The position numbers were made by a program, and so were the translations under genes. Positions 8,592-16,810 of a stretch of 64,000 nt of DNA are shown here, in pieces (the first letter of the stretch is position 1; each line of letters opens with the position of its first letter). The notes under the pieces were generated by a model. The model did no database searches. It worked only from the letters and a program-made list of their open reading frames with translations, and was not told the origin of the DNA. Location of the stretch: positions 6,289 through 70,288 of the forward strand of contig CAVOSE010000053.1 in assembly GCA_963698775.1 (NCBI GenBank), given 5' to 3'. This DNA is from Thiohalocapsa sp963698775 (GTDB taxonomy: Bacteria; Pseudomonadota; Gammaproteobacteria; Chromatiales; Chromatiaceae).

Positions 8592-9022
8592 GCGGAAAGC
8601 AGTGTCTCGTCGAACCGGAGCTCCGTATCGGCCAGGACCAGCTAAATCTCATCCGGCAGCGCATTCGCGCGTTCCAGCTGGCACAGCTGGCGCAGCAGCA
8701 GTGGACGGCCATCTTCCACCACATCCAAAAACGCCGGCCGCAGCAGCGAACGGCACTCATCGACGAGCCCCAACACCGCCCGCCGCAACGCGGTCAGCAC
8801 CAGCCGCCAGGCGAGCACCCCGGCGTCGTCAGCCTTGAGGCCGAGCCCGCCGATAAAGCCCTTGCTCAGCCGCCGGGCGGCCCCGTACCAATCGCCCTTC
8901 AACGCATCGGTACCGCCGCCCACCAGCGCCTCGCCGAGCTGGCGCAGATCAGGCTTGATCTCGCGCTCCAGCATCGCCTTGGGGGCCCTGGCGGGCAGGC
9001 CGTTGGTGCTTGGCTCCGTCAT
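8530..9022 (-). pseudogene. N-terminal remnant of the SUMF1-domain protein (stop codon and frame change)
   Basis: From ATG 9022 a 126-residue frame (MTEPSTNGLPARAPKAMLER...) ends at a TAG (8644-8642). Reading through this stop gives sensible protein for about 35 more codons, ending ALARWLMAFGV near 8530. From there the +1 frame carries on as the SUMF1-domain reading frame. The two pieces probably belonged to one gene, now interrupted by a nonsense codon and a frameshift, perhaps with an internal deletion, since the ATPase domain often present in such sensor-like fusions is absent. I do not recognise the N-terminal domain itself. Confidence 0.5.
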
Positions 9023-9287
9023 GGCGGCAGGTCCCGTGGCAGCAGAGCGCCCGCCGCGACTGCCGCAGGAGGGTTTGCTCCGTTAGTTTTCTTGGTACGG
9101 CCCGCGAGGGCCAACTGCGCTAGGATCCCCGGTCCATCTGCGTCGGTCAAAGCGCCGGCAAGGCAAGCGGGTTCGCCGCGCCGGTGGTGCGTTTCATACG
9201 TCTGACGTCCCTGTGTTCGGCTGCATTGCGGCAGACCTGCCAGCCGATAAGTTGGTCCCTATGATCGATCACCCCCGAAATCCGGGA

Positions 9288-9316
9288 TTGATATACACTC
9301 TGGGCAAGTATATCAA
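9288..9316. promoter_or_regulatory. Perfect inverted repeat upstream of the AbrB/VapC pair (candidate operator)
   Basis: TTGATATAC (9288-9296) is repeated as its exact reverse complement GTATATCAA (9308-9316) with an 11-base spacer, 22 bases before the antitoxin ATG. The left arm's TTGATA and the TATA-like right arm could double as promoter elements. Autorepression by AbrB-type antitoxins through such palindromes is usual, so this is the probable operator. Confidence 0.6.
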
Positions 9317-9338
9317 CGCAGTGCATGAGCAAGACAAA

Positions 9339-9572
9339 ATGCAAGTCTCCAAGTGGGGAAACAGCCTGGCAGTTCGACTTCCCGCCGCCGTGGTGGAGGC
9401 GCTGAATCTACGTGAGGGAGACCACATCGAGATCCAGGTCGAAGGTGCCCAGACTATGGCTGTTCGCAAGTCTCCTTCCAATCAGGAGTTGCTTGCACGC
9501 CTCCGTAAGTTCCGCGGCCGGCTTCCCGAGGGATTCCATTTCGACCGGCTGGAGGCCCATGAGCGGCAATAG
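9339..9572 (+). CDS. AbrB/MazE-type antitoxin
   Basis: This 77-residue protein starts at ATG 9339 with the swapped-hairpin AbrB signature MQVSKWGNSLAVRLPAAVVEALNLREGD, followed by a C-terminal toxin-binding tail with LARLRKFRGRLPEGFHFDR. It should bind and repress its own promoter, with a perfect palindrome lying just upstream, and neutralise the VapC toxin whose gene overlaps its 3' end by 14 bases. The frame is open 42 codons upstream of the chosen ATG, but those codons cover the palindrome and are not family-like. The module looks intact, unlike the toxin module at 6.4-6.8 kb. Confidence 0.88.
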   Translation: MQVSKWGNSLAVRLPAAVVEALNLREGDHIEIQVEGAQTMAVRKSPSNQELLARLRKFRGRLPEGFHFDRLEAHERQ

Positions 9573-9978
9573 GCCATTTTTCGACACCAACGTCTTGCTT
9601 TATCTGCTTTCGGTGGAGAAGGCGAAGGCGGACAGGGCCGAGGAGTTGCTCGCCGAGGGCGGCGTAATCAGTGTCCAGGTGCTGAACGAGTTCGCCTCGG
9701 TGGCATCGCGCAAGCTCGGCCTTACGTGGTCCGAAATCAGGGAATTCCTGGAGACGATCCGCGCGCTATGCCGGGTGGAACCGTTGACCACCGCCACCCA
9801 CGAACGCGGCATCGCCCTCAGCGAGCAGTACCGCTTTTCGGTCTACGACTCCACGATCATCGCGTCGGCGCTGCTCGCCGAGTGTAACCTCCTCTGGACC
9901 GAAGACCTACAGCACGGTCAATCGATTCAAGACCGACTGACGGTGTGCAATCCGTTCTCTAGAGATTTTGCGCAGTAG
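9559..9978 (+). CDS. VapC-type PIN-domain ribonuclease toxin
   Basis: This is a 139-residue PIN-domain protein. The first acidic residue lies in FFDTNVLLYLL near residue 8, the second in VLNEFASVASRK (a conserved Glu), and the last acidic pair in YDSTIIASALLAECNLLWTEDLQ. PIN toxins cut specific RNAs (often tRNA or rRNA) and stop translation. The ATG at 9559 lies inside the antitoxin's last codons (14-base overlap), so the two are co-translated. The length and all expected active-site positions are normal, so I expect it to be functional. The RNA target cannot be predicted. Confidence 0.88.
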   Translation: MSGNRPFFDTNVLLYLLSVEKAKADRAEELLAEGGVISVQVLNEFASVASRKLGLTWSEIREFLETIRALCRVEPLTTATHERGIALSEQYRFSVYDSTIIASALLAECNLLWTEDLQHGQSIQDRLTVCNPFSRDFAQ

Positions 9979-10106
9979 CGGGGTCGCCTCCAGTTGGAGT
10001 GTCTCCTCCCGCATAGGCAAGCGCGAACTCCCTTTGCGGGAGCCCGCGGACAGACTGCGCAACAGACGGCTCAACCAACGATAAGCTACAGCATCAGGAG
10101 GCCCAG

Positions 10107-10574
10107 ATGGTCGAACTTCGCGTCAACGGCACCACGCATGAACTCGAGATTGATCCGCAAATGCCCCTGCTCTGGGCGCTGCGGGAGCACGTCGGCATCA
10201 CCGGCACCAAATACGGCTGCGGCATCGGCCAGTGCGGCGCCTGCACCGTGCACCTGAACGGTGCCGCGGTGCGCTCGTGCTCGTTGCCCGTGAGCGCGGT
10301 GGCCGGGCAGGAGATCACCACCATCGAGGGGCTCGCGGAAGGCCCCAACGGCAAGGCCGGCAAGGCGGTGCAACAGGCCTGGCAAGAACTCGACGTGGTG
10401 CAGTGCGGCTTTTGCCAGTCCGGTCAGATCATGCAGGCCAGCGCGCTGCTGGCGGATAACCCAAGCCCGGACGACGCTGCCATCGACGCCGGCATGTCCG
10501 GCAACATCTGCCGCTGCGCCACCTACGCACGCATCCGTCACGCCATCGAGCGTGCCGCCGAACAACTCGCCTGA
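10107..10574 (+). CDS. (2Fe-2S)-binding small subunit of a molybdenum hydroxylase (isoquinoline 1-oxidoreductase alpha type)
   Basis: This 155-residue protein has the plant-type 2Fe-2S site CGIGQCGACTVHLNGAAVRSC and the C-terminal 2Fe-2S domain with CGFCQSGQ and CRCATYARI, the standard arrangement for small subunits of the xanthine oxidase family. It carries electrons from the molybdenum site of the large subunit encoded 18 bp downstream. An AGGAGG ribosome-binding sequence (10097-10102) precedes the ATG. The pairing of a small subunit with a Tat-exported large subunit and no FAD subunit is typical of isoquinoline oxidoreductase and periplasmic aldehyde oxidase-like enzymes. The substrate is not predictable. 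Confidence 0.9.
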   Translation: MVELRVNGTTHELEIDPQMPLLWALREHVGITGTKYGCGIGQCGACTVHLNGAAVRSCSLPVSAVAGQEITTIEGLAEGPNGKAGKAVQQAWQELDVVQCGFCQSGQIMQASALLADNPSPDDAAIDAGMSGNICRCATYARIRHAIERAAEQLA

Positions 10575-10591
10575 GCCCGAAGCCACCAATC

Positions 10592-12808
10592 ATGAACAAC
10601 GATCAGATTCAGAACCTGAGCCGCCGGAGTTTTCTTGGGGCCAGCCTGCTCGCCGGTGCCGGCCTGACCCTAGGCGTTCAGTTGCCGGTGCGGGCGGAGA
10701 CCGAGCACAACCGACCCCGCCTCGCCGGACCGGGCATGGCGGGCGGCGCGGAGGCCGACAGCGGCGATTTCTCGCCCAACGCCTTTGTCCGTATCGGCAA
10801 CGACGACAGCGTGACCGTCATCTGCAAGCACTTAGAGATGGGTCAGGGCACCTATACCGGCCTGCCGACCCTGGTCGCCGAAGAACTCGACGCCAGCTGG
10901 GAGCAGATGCGTGCCGAGGGCGCGCCGGCGGATGCCGGTCGCTACGGCAACCTGTTCTGGGGTCCGGTGCAGGGCACCGGCGGCAGCACGGCGATCGCCA
11001 ATTCCTTTGAGCAGCTACGCAAGGCCGGCGCGGCGGCGCGGCAGATGTTGCTGGCCGCGGCGGCGGAGCGCTGGCAGGTGCCCGCGTCGGAACTCCTGAT
11101 CCGCGACGGCATCGTCAGCCATCCTGGCTCCGGCAAGCAATCGGGGTTCGGGGCGCTCGCGGAGGCCGCGGCAGGCCAGCCGGTGCCGGACGAACCCAAA
11201 CTCAAGGACCCGTCTGAGTTCCGTCTCATCGGCAAGGCCCGGCTGCCGCGCAAGGACAGCGCTGCCAAGTGTAACGGCAGCGCCATCTTCACCCAGGACG
11301 TGCGCCTGCCGAATATGCTCACCGCGGTGGTCGCACACCCGCCGCTATTCGGCGCCACGGTGCGCGGCTTCGACGACAGCGCCGCCAGGGCGATCCCCGG
11401 TGTCGAGCAGGTGGTACAGATCCCGAGCGGCGTCGCCGTGCTGGGACTAGACTTCTGGAGCGCCAAGCAGGGCCGCGACGCCCTGGTCATCGACTGGGAC
11501 AACAACGGCGCGTTCAAGCAGGGCTCCGACGCCATCCTGGCGGACTATCGCCAGCTCGCCGAGCAACCAGGCAAGCCGGCGCGCCGCGATGGCGACGCCG
11601 ACAACGCGCTGACCGAGGCGAGCACGGTCATTAAGGCCGAATACAGCGTGCCCTACCTCGCCCATGCGGCGATGGAGTCCATGGACTGCGTCATGGAGCC
11701 CACCGCCGACGGCGGCGTGCGCGTGATCAACGGCGAGCAGTTTCAGACCATCGATCAGCAGGCCATCGCCGGCGTGCTCGGCATCAAGCCGGAGCAGGTC
11801 CGCATCGAGATGCTGTATGCCGGCGGCTCGTTCGGCAGGCGCGCCAATCCAGGCTCCGATTACCTGATCGAGACCGCGCACATCCTCAAGGCCAGCGGCG
11901 GCAAGCAGCCGGTCAAACTCGCCTGGACGCGGGAGGACGACATGCGCGCCGGCTGGTACCGGCCGCTGTACCTGCATCGCATCGAGGCCGGCCTGGATGC
12001 GGACGGCAAGCCCATTGCCTGGCGGCAACGCATCGTCGGCCAGTCCATCATCGCCGGCACCGCCTTCGAGCAGGCGCTGATCGTCGACGAGATCGACCAG
12101 ACCTCGGTGGAGGGCGCCGCCAACCTGCCCTATGCGATCCCGCACCTATCCTGCGAGCTGCATTCGCCGAAACTGCCGGTGCCCGTGCAATGGTGGCGCT
12201 CGGTGGGATCGACGCACACCGCCTTCGCCGCGGAGTGCATGATCGACGAGCTGGCGGAGAAGGCCGGGCAGGACCCGGTCGCGTTCCGCATGAAGCTGAT
12301 GGAGGGCCATCCGCGCCATCAGGGCGTGCTCAAGCTCGCCGCGGACAAGGCCGGCTGGGGCACGCCGCTGCCAGAGGGACGAGGACGCGGCGTCGCGGTG
12401 CATGAGTCCTTCAAGAGCTACGTCGCCCAGGTGGCCGAGGTGACACTGGATGGCAAGGGCGGCTTCAGTGTCGACCGCGTCGTCATCGCCGTCGACTGCG
12501 GCATTGCCGTCAACCCGGACGTCGTCATCGCGCAGATGGAAGGCGGCATGGGCTTCGGGCTGTCCGCCGCGCTGTTGAGCGAGATCACGCTTAAGGACGG
12601 CGCCGTTCAGCAATCGAACTTTCAGGACTACCTGGTCCTGCGCATGGACCGCATGCCGCGGGTCGAGGTGCACATCGTTGCGTCCGCGGAGCCGCCGACC
12701 GGTGTCGGCGAGCCGGCCACACCGGTCATCGCGCCGGCCGTTGCCAATGCGCTGTTCATGGCCAGCGGCCAACGGTTGCGGACCTTGCCGCTGAGGCTTG
12801 CCGCCTAG
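10592..12808 (+). CDS. Molybdopterin-binding large subunit of an isoquinoline 1-oxidoreductase-type enzyme (Tat-exported)
   Basis: This 738-residue xanthine dehydrogenase-family large subunit begins with a Tat signal (LSRRSFLGASLLAGAG, residues 9-24), so it is exported folded, probably together with the small subunit. The first half includes FVRIGNDDSVTVICKHLEMGQGTYTGL, a molybdopterin-contacting segment. The centre has MLYAGGSFGRRANP, and the end carries the catalytic-site stretch EPPTGVGEPATPVIAPAVANA, with the Glu of GVGEP in the position of the active-site base. The frame and length are normal. No cytochrome c subunit follows, so the electron acceptor is not encoded here. Confidence 0.9.
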   Translation: MNNDQIQNLSRRSFLGASLLAGAGLTLGVQLPVRAETEHNRPRLAGPGMAGGAEADSGDFSPNAFVRIGNDDSVTVICKHLEMGQGTYTGLPTLVAEELDASWEQMRAEGAPADAGRYGNLFWGPVQGTGGSTAIANSFEQLRKAGAAARQMLLAAAAERWQVPASELLIRDGIVSHPGSGKQSGFGALAEAAAGQPVPDEPKLKDPSEFRLIGKARLPRKDSAAKCNGSAIFTQDVRLPNMLTAVVAHPPLFGATVRGFDDSAARAIPGVEQVVQIPSGVAVLGLDFWSAKQGRDALVIDWDNNGAFKQGSDAILADYRQLAEQPGKPARRDGDADNALTEASTVIKAEYSVPYLAHAAMESMDCVMEPTADGGVRVINGEQFQTIDQQAIAGVLGIKPEQVRIEMLYAGGSFGRRANPGSDYLIETAHILKASGGKQPVKLAWTREDDMRAGWYRPLYLHRIEAGLDADGKPIAWRQRIVGQSIIAGTAFEQALIVDEIDQTSVEGAANLPYAIPHLSCELHSPKLPVPVQWWRSVGSTHTAFAAECMIDELAEKAGQDPVAFRMKLMEGHPRHQGVLKLAADKAGWGTPLPEGRGRGVAVHESFKSYVAQVAEVTLDGKGGFSVDRVVIAVDCGIAVNPDVVIAQMEGGMGFGLSAALLSEITLKDGAVQQSNFQDYLVLRMDRMPRVEVHIVASAEPPTGVGEPATPVIAPAVANALFMASGQRLRTLPLRLAA

Positions 12809-15073
12809 GCAGGGTTTGAACCCAGCCGATCCCAAGGCGGTCGTCGGTATCGCATTAGCGTTACGCGCCCAGGTGGCGCGGAATGGCCAACGCCGCTTGC
12901 TGCTGCTCGAAGGCGATGCCGACTGGGGTCGAGCCGCGGCGCGTGCTGCCACCGAGGCGATCGGTGGTCCGCACGGCCGATGGATCGGTGGCGACGATCA
13001 GTCGGATGCCATCGCCCCCTCGAAGGCCGCCACACTGCTCGGGGGCGAATGCGGGTGGCTCGTTATCGACGCCCACAGCGGCTTCGACGCGGACGCCTTC
13101 GGCGCGGCCGCCGGGGCGCTGCGGGGCGGTGGGCTACTGATACTGCTGACGCCGGAGCTGGGTACTTGGGCTGGGATGACGGACCCGGAGGCCGAGCGGA
13201 TCGCCGTCTACCCTTACGGCGCGGCGGATGTCGCTGGCCGATTCATCGCACGCCTCGCGCGGTTGCTCGCTTCATCTCCCGCGGTGTTCGCTGTCCGTCG
13301 GACAAGCCCGTAGCGAGTGCGCCTGCCCCTGCCCGAGACTGCCCGGAAACGACTCGACAATGGCCGTCGCACGCCGAGCCGGCTGTTGCGAGACCGCAGG
13401 CCCTGTTGCCGGCCGAGCCGGCCACCACGGACCAGGAACGGGCGATCGACGCGGTGTGCAAGGTCGCCTTGGGCCGTGCCCGTCGTCCACTGGTGCTGAG
13501 CTCCGACCGGGGACGCGGTAAGTCGGCGGCACTGGGGATCGCCACGGCGCGGCTGTTGACGGAAGCCAGTCGGCGCATCCTGGTCACGGCACCGCGCAGG
13601 GCGGCCGCGGAGTCGGTCTTCAGCCACGCCGCGGCGGTCGATCCGCATGCGCTGGATCGCTTGCACTTTGTCGCCCCCGACGCCCTGCTGGCGGAGCGCC
13701 CGCCCGCGGATCTGTTGTTGGTCGACGAGGCGGCGGGCATCCCAGCGCCATTGCTGGAACGCATGCTGGTGCACTACGGACGCATCGTCTTCGCGACCAC
13801 CGTGCACGGCTACGAGGGCACCGGCCGCGGCTTCGACCTGCGCTTTCGCGGCGTCCTCGACCGCGTCACGCCGGGGTGGCACGCGCTGCGCCTGCTGACA
13901 CCGATCCGTTGGTCCGCGAACGACCCGCTGGAGCAATTCATCGACGACGCGTTGTTGTTGAACGCTGAGCCCGCGCCTGACGAACGGGTGGCGGGGCTCA
14001 TGCACCAGCCATTGGATGGGAGTGACGCCGAGAGCCTGGTGGTGGAGCAGCTGGACCGCGAGCAACTCGCCACCGACGAGGCCCTGCTGCGGCAGGTGTT
14101 CGGGCTATTGGTGCTCGGTCACTACCAGACCCGCCCGGCGGACCTGCGTCACCTGCTCGACGGCCCGAACATGCGGGTCAGCATCTTACGTTCCGACGAT
14201 TGCGTACTGGCCACCGCGCTGACCGCCGACGAGGGCCGACTCCCCGAGGATCTGTTGGCACCGATCTACGACGGCCGCCGCCGTCCCCGTGGCCATCTGC
14301 TGCCGCAGACCCTTTCCGCCCATGCTGGACTATTCGACGCACCAAGGCTGGGTTGGACGCGCATCGTACGCATCGCCGTGCACCCGGCGGCTCGTGGCCG
14401 CGGGCTTGGCACCCGGTTGGTGCAAGCCCTCGCGGCCTGGTCCGGCGCGGGGGGTCGCGACCTCATCGGCGCCAGCTTCGGCGCCACGCCGGAGTTGCTG
14501 CGATTCTGGAGCCGCTGCGGCCTGCTGCCGGTGCAGTTGGGGAGTCGGCGCAACGCGGCCAGCGGCGCCTATGCGGCAGTGGTACTCAGCAGCCTCAGCG
14601 GCGCCGGCGAAGTGCTTGCGAACTACGCGCGGCAACAACTGCTGCCTCGCCTCCAGGTGTTGCTGGCGGGCCCGTTGCGCTCGGTCGATGCAGCGGTCGT
14701 GGCCGAATTGCTGCGCGGGGCACCGAGCACCGAGGCGACACTCGACGACGCGGCCAGGCGCACGCTCCTCGGCTTCGCCGACTCATCCAGAGGTTTCGAC
14801 GCCGCATTGCCGGCATTACACCAACTAACGACGAGCGCGTTGCCGCGGGCGTTGGCGGCGAATGTGCTGACCGACCATCAGGCGACGGCCCTGATCGCCT
14901 GCGTGCTACAGCACCGGGATTGGGCGGACCTTGGTCAAACCTTGCACGTCGGCGGCCAGAAGGAACTGCTCGCACTGCTGCGTGCCGCTGCCGGCAGGCT
15001 CCTCGAATCCTTCTCGCCTGACGAACGAACTGCCGGATCTAGAATCAGGCCGCGCCGCCCCGCAGCCGGGTAA
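12798..15073 (+). pseudogene. tmcA: tRNA(Met) cytidine acetyltransferase TmcA, split by one frameshift
   Basis: TmcA acetylates C34 of elongator tRNA(Met) using acetyl-CoA and ATP. Frame one (12798-13313) encodes the N-terminal DUF1726-like domain, ending LARLLASSPAVFAVRR before a TAG at 13311. Frame two, to 15073, continues with the RecD-like helicase domain (Walker A SDRGRGKSAALG, Walker B LLVDEAAGIPAPLLERM, TTVHGYEGTGRGF) and the GNAT domain (RIAVHPAARGRGLGTRLVQAL, then SFGATPELLRFWSRCGLLPV). The change of frame lies near 13290-13305, in the linker. Everything else is present, so a single-base error or recent mutation is likely. The start is uncertain (TTG 12798 or 12816). The 3' end overlaps the converging dsrS gene by 29 bases. 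Confidence 0.85.
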
Positions 15074-16205
15074 TCTGGGTCTGCAGCGGCTCGATGATCG
15101 GCGCGAGCTTGCGCCGCATCAGGCTGCCGAGTGTGGTGGGATCACTGAGAACGGGACGGATCAGGCCATAGCCCGGACCCGACAGCAGGCGCATGGCGAT
15201 CAGGTCGTCGCGGGCCGTTGGCAAACGCTGGAGTAGTCTACGCACAGGAGTCGGCGCGGTGGCTGGATCGACGAAGGCATCGGCATCGGCGATGAGTTCT
15301 TCCAGCGTCAAGCGGGGATCGCCGTCCGGGCGGATCGCGACAAAGTAGCTGCGCAGGCAATCGAAGATAGCAGTGACGACGTCCTGATTCGGCGGCTTCG
15401 CGAGCACGGCGGAGACGGTCTTGAGGAAGGTCTGCCCAGGTCCGCCGACGACACGCAGCAGTGAACCCGCGACGGCATTGCCGTCGTCGGATTCGGTGCT
15501 GAGTGTCGCTTCGATCTCCGCGGTGTCGGCACGCGGCGCGAGGGGCTGGGGCAAGCGATCGGGAATCGCGTCCAGAAAGCCCACCAGATAGGCCTGCTTG
15601 CGCGCCGACTTTTTCCACAGTTCTTCGCGTCGGGCCTCATCGAGCAGACCGGCTTGCAACAGCAGCCGGACCGACGCGGTCATCTTGTCGGTCTCGGTCT
15701 CGAACGGCAGGTAATCGAGCAGATAGTCGGCGAGCACCGGGCCCATAGCGCTGGCGACGATGCCGGGGTTCTCCAGCATGCGCCGGGCGTTCTCCGCGTC
15801 TTCCATGGCCCACCAGGCGCGCCGGGCGAGTTCCTCGGTCAGGCCCGGGCTGCCGACCGCGGCGACCACGGCCTCCGGCTCGCCCAGCATCAGCAGTTGC
15901 TCGAGGCTTTGGTCACGCATCTGCCCCATGCGCGTCCAACGCCTGAGATAGACCGGATAGCCGCCCGGCGAGCCGAGAATGTGGCCTGAGATCAACTCCT
16001 TGACCAAGCGCAGATACTGCTCGGGACGACCGCTGGGATGCAGGGTCACCTTGGCCTCACCCTTATCGGACAGGCCGTAGACGATCAGCCTGGACTCGTC
16101 GATGCGGATCGCCTGCGGCTTGTTGGCGAGCAGGACGTTGAGGCGAAAGCTGTCTTCGCTGGAGAGTTCCAAGGTGCTATGGGCTCCGCGGTCGCCGCCG
16201 TGCAC
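15045..16205 (-). CDS. dsrS: DsrS, accessory protein of the dsr operon
   Basis: This 386-residue soluble protein has no recognised catalytic motif. It is assigned by position as the last gene of the dsr operon and by its opening LSSEDSFRLNVLLANKPQAIRIDESRLIVYGLSD, which resembles A. vinosum DsrS as I remember it. It is largely helical in appearance. The first in-frame start is GTG 16205; a TTG about 12 codons later, directly before the conserved LSSED, is an alternative. In A. vinosum the gene belongs to the dsr transcript but its function is undefined. The stop lies inside the 3' end of the converging tmcA. Confidence 0.8.
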   Translation of the reverse strand: MHGGDRGAHSTLELSSEDSFRLNVLLANKPQAIRIDESRLIVYGLSDKGEAKVTLHPSGRPEQYLRLVKELISGHILGSPGGYPVYLRRWTRMGQMRDQSLEQLLMLGEPEAVVAAVGSPGLTEELARRAWWAMEDAENARRMLENPGIVASAMGPVLADYLLDYLPFETETDKMTASVRLLLQAGLLDEARREELWKKSARKQAYLVGFLDAIPDRLPQPLAPRADTAEIEATLSTESDDGNAVAGSLLRVVGGPGQTFLKTVSAVLAKPPNQDVVTAIFDCLRSYFVAIRPDGDPRLTLEELIADADAFVDPATAPTPVRRLLQRLPTARDDLIAMRLLSGPGYGLIRPVLSDPTTLGSLMRRKLAPIIEPLQTQITRLRGGAA

Positions 16206-16232
16206 AGCGCGGGGGCATGTGGGCGTGATGCC

Positions 16233-16550
16233 TCAAGCGTCGGCGGGTGGCTCGTAGCTGGGGTCCTTCGGATTCAGAAAGATGAAGTGGGGCTTGCCCG
16301 CTTCGATCTCGACGTAATCCATGACGGCCTGGTCGAGCAACGGCACATCCTCCGGCGCCATCACCAGCTCGACGCCCTCGCTACGGAAACGGATATCTTC
16401 TTCCCGAATGGAGTCTTCGAACCCCATGCGGTACTCGATGGTGCCGTCGGCCTTTTGCGTGGCGGCCAGCCGCAGCGACATGCCCTCGGCGTTGCCCTGC
16501 TTCGCCGCCTTCAACACTTGCTCGGCCGAGGCCGGAGTCAATTTGAACAT
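16233..16550 (-). CDS. dsrR: DsrR, A-type iron-sulfur scaffold-like protein without cysteine ligands
   Basis: This 105-residue protein is of the IscA/HesB fold (MFKLTPASAEQVLKAA, LRLAATQKADGTIEYRMGFED, DYVEIEAGKPHFIFLNPKDPSY). It lacks the three conserved cysteines of true IscA proteins and contains no cysteine at all. A. vinosum DsrR has the same property and has been linked to post-transcriptional control of dsr expression rather than cluster assembly. It is separated from dsrN by about 260 bases containing a palindromic repeat, the largest gap within the operon, and sits 27 bases before dsrS. Confidence 0.88.
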   Translation of the reverse strand: MFKLTPASAEQVLKAAKQGNAEGMSLRLAATQKADGTIEYRMGFEDSIREEDIRFRSEGVELVMAPEDVPLLDQAVMDYVEIEAGKPHFIFLNPKDPSYEPPADA

Positions 16551-16810
16551 ACTGATAATCCTATGGACCTGCGATCAGGGCCGCATGATAACGCGCTTGC
16601 GCCTGTGGGTCTGCCCGGCTCGGCGCGCGCCACCGGTTTCAAGTTTGCCCGGATCGTCTCGCTGAGCAAGCGACGTTCAGCCCGCCAAGGCCACTCTGAC
16701 GGAGCTGAAGCTCCGTACTCCCGACGTCAGCCGGCCAAGTTTGAAATTGCTGGGTGCGCCCTGTGCCGGCGCAGAGCAACACCGGTGCCGAATCGACGCA
16801 TCCGTGGGGT
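16551..16810 (-). repeat. dsrN-dsrR gap containing a palindrome
   Basis: This 260-base gap is unusually long for the operon. It holds a perfect 8-bp palindrome ACGGAGCT-GA-AGCTCCGT (16699-16716), flanked by the imperfectly mirrored GACGTTCAGCC (16671-16681) and GACGTCAGCC. The structure could stabilise or terminate transcript between dsrN and dsrR, or be a REP-like insertion related to the GAAGCTCC units at 6.86 kb. Confidence 0.45.
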
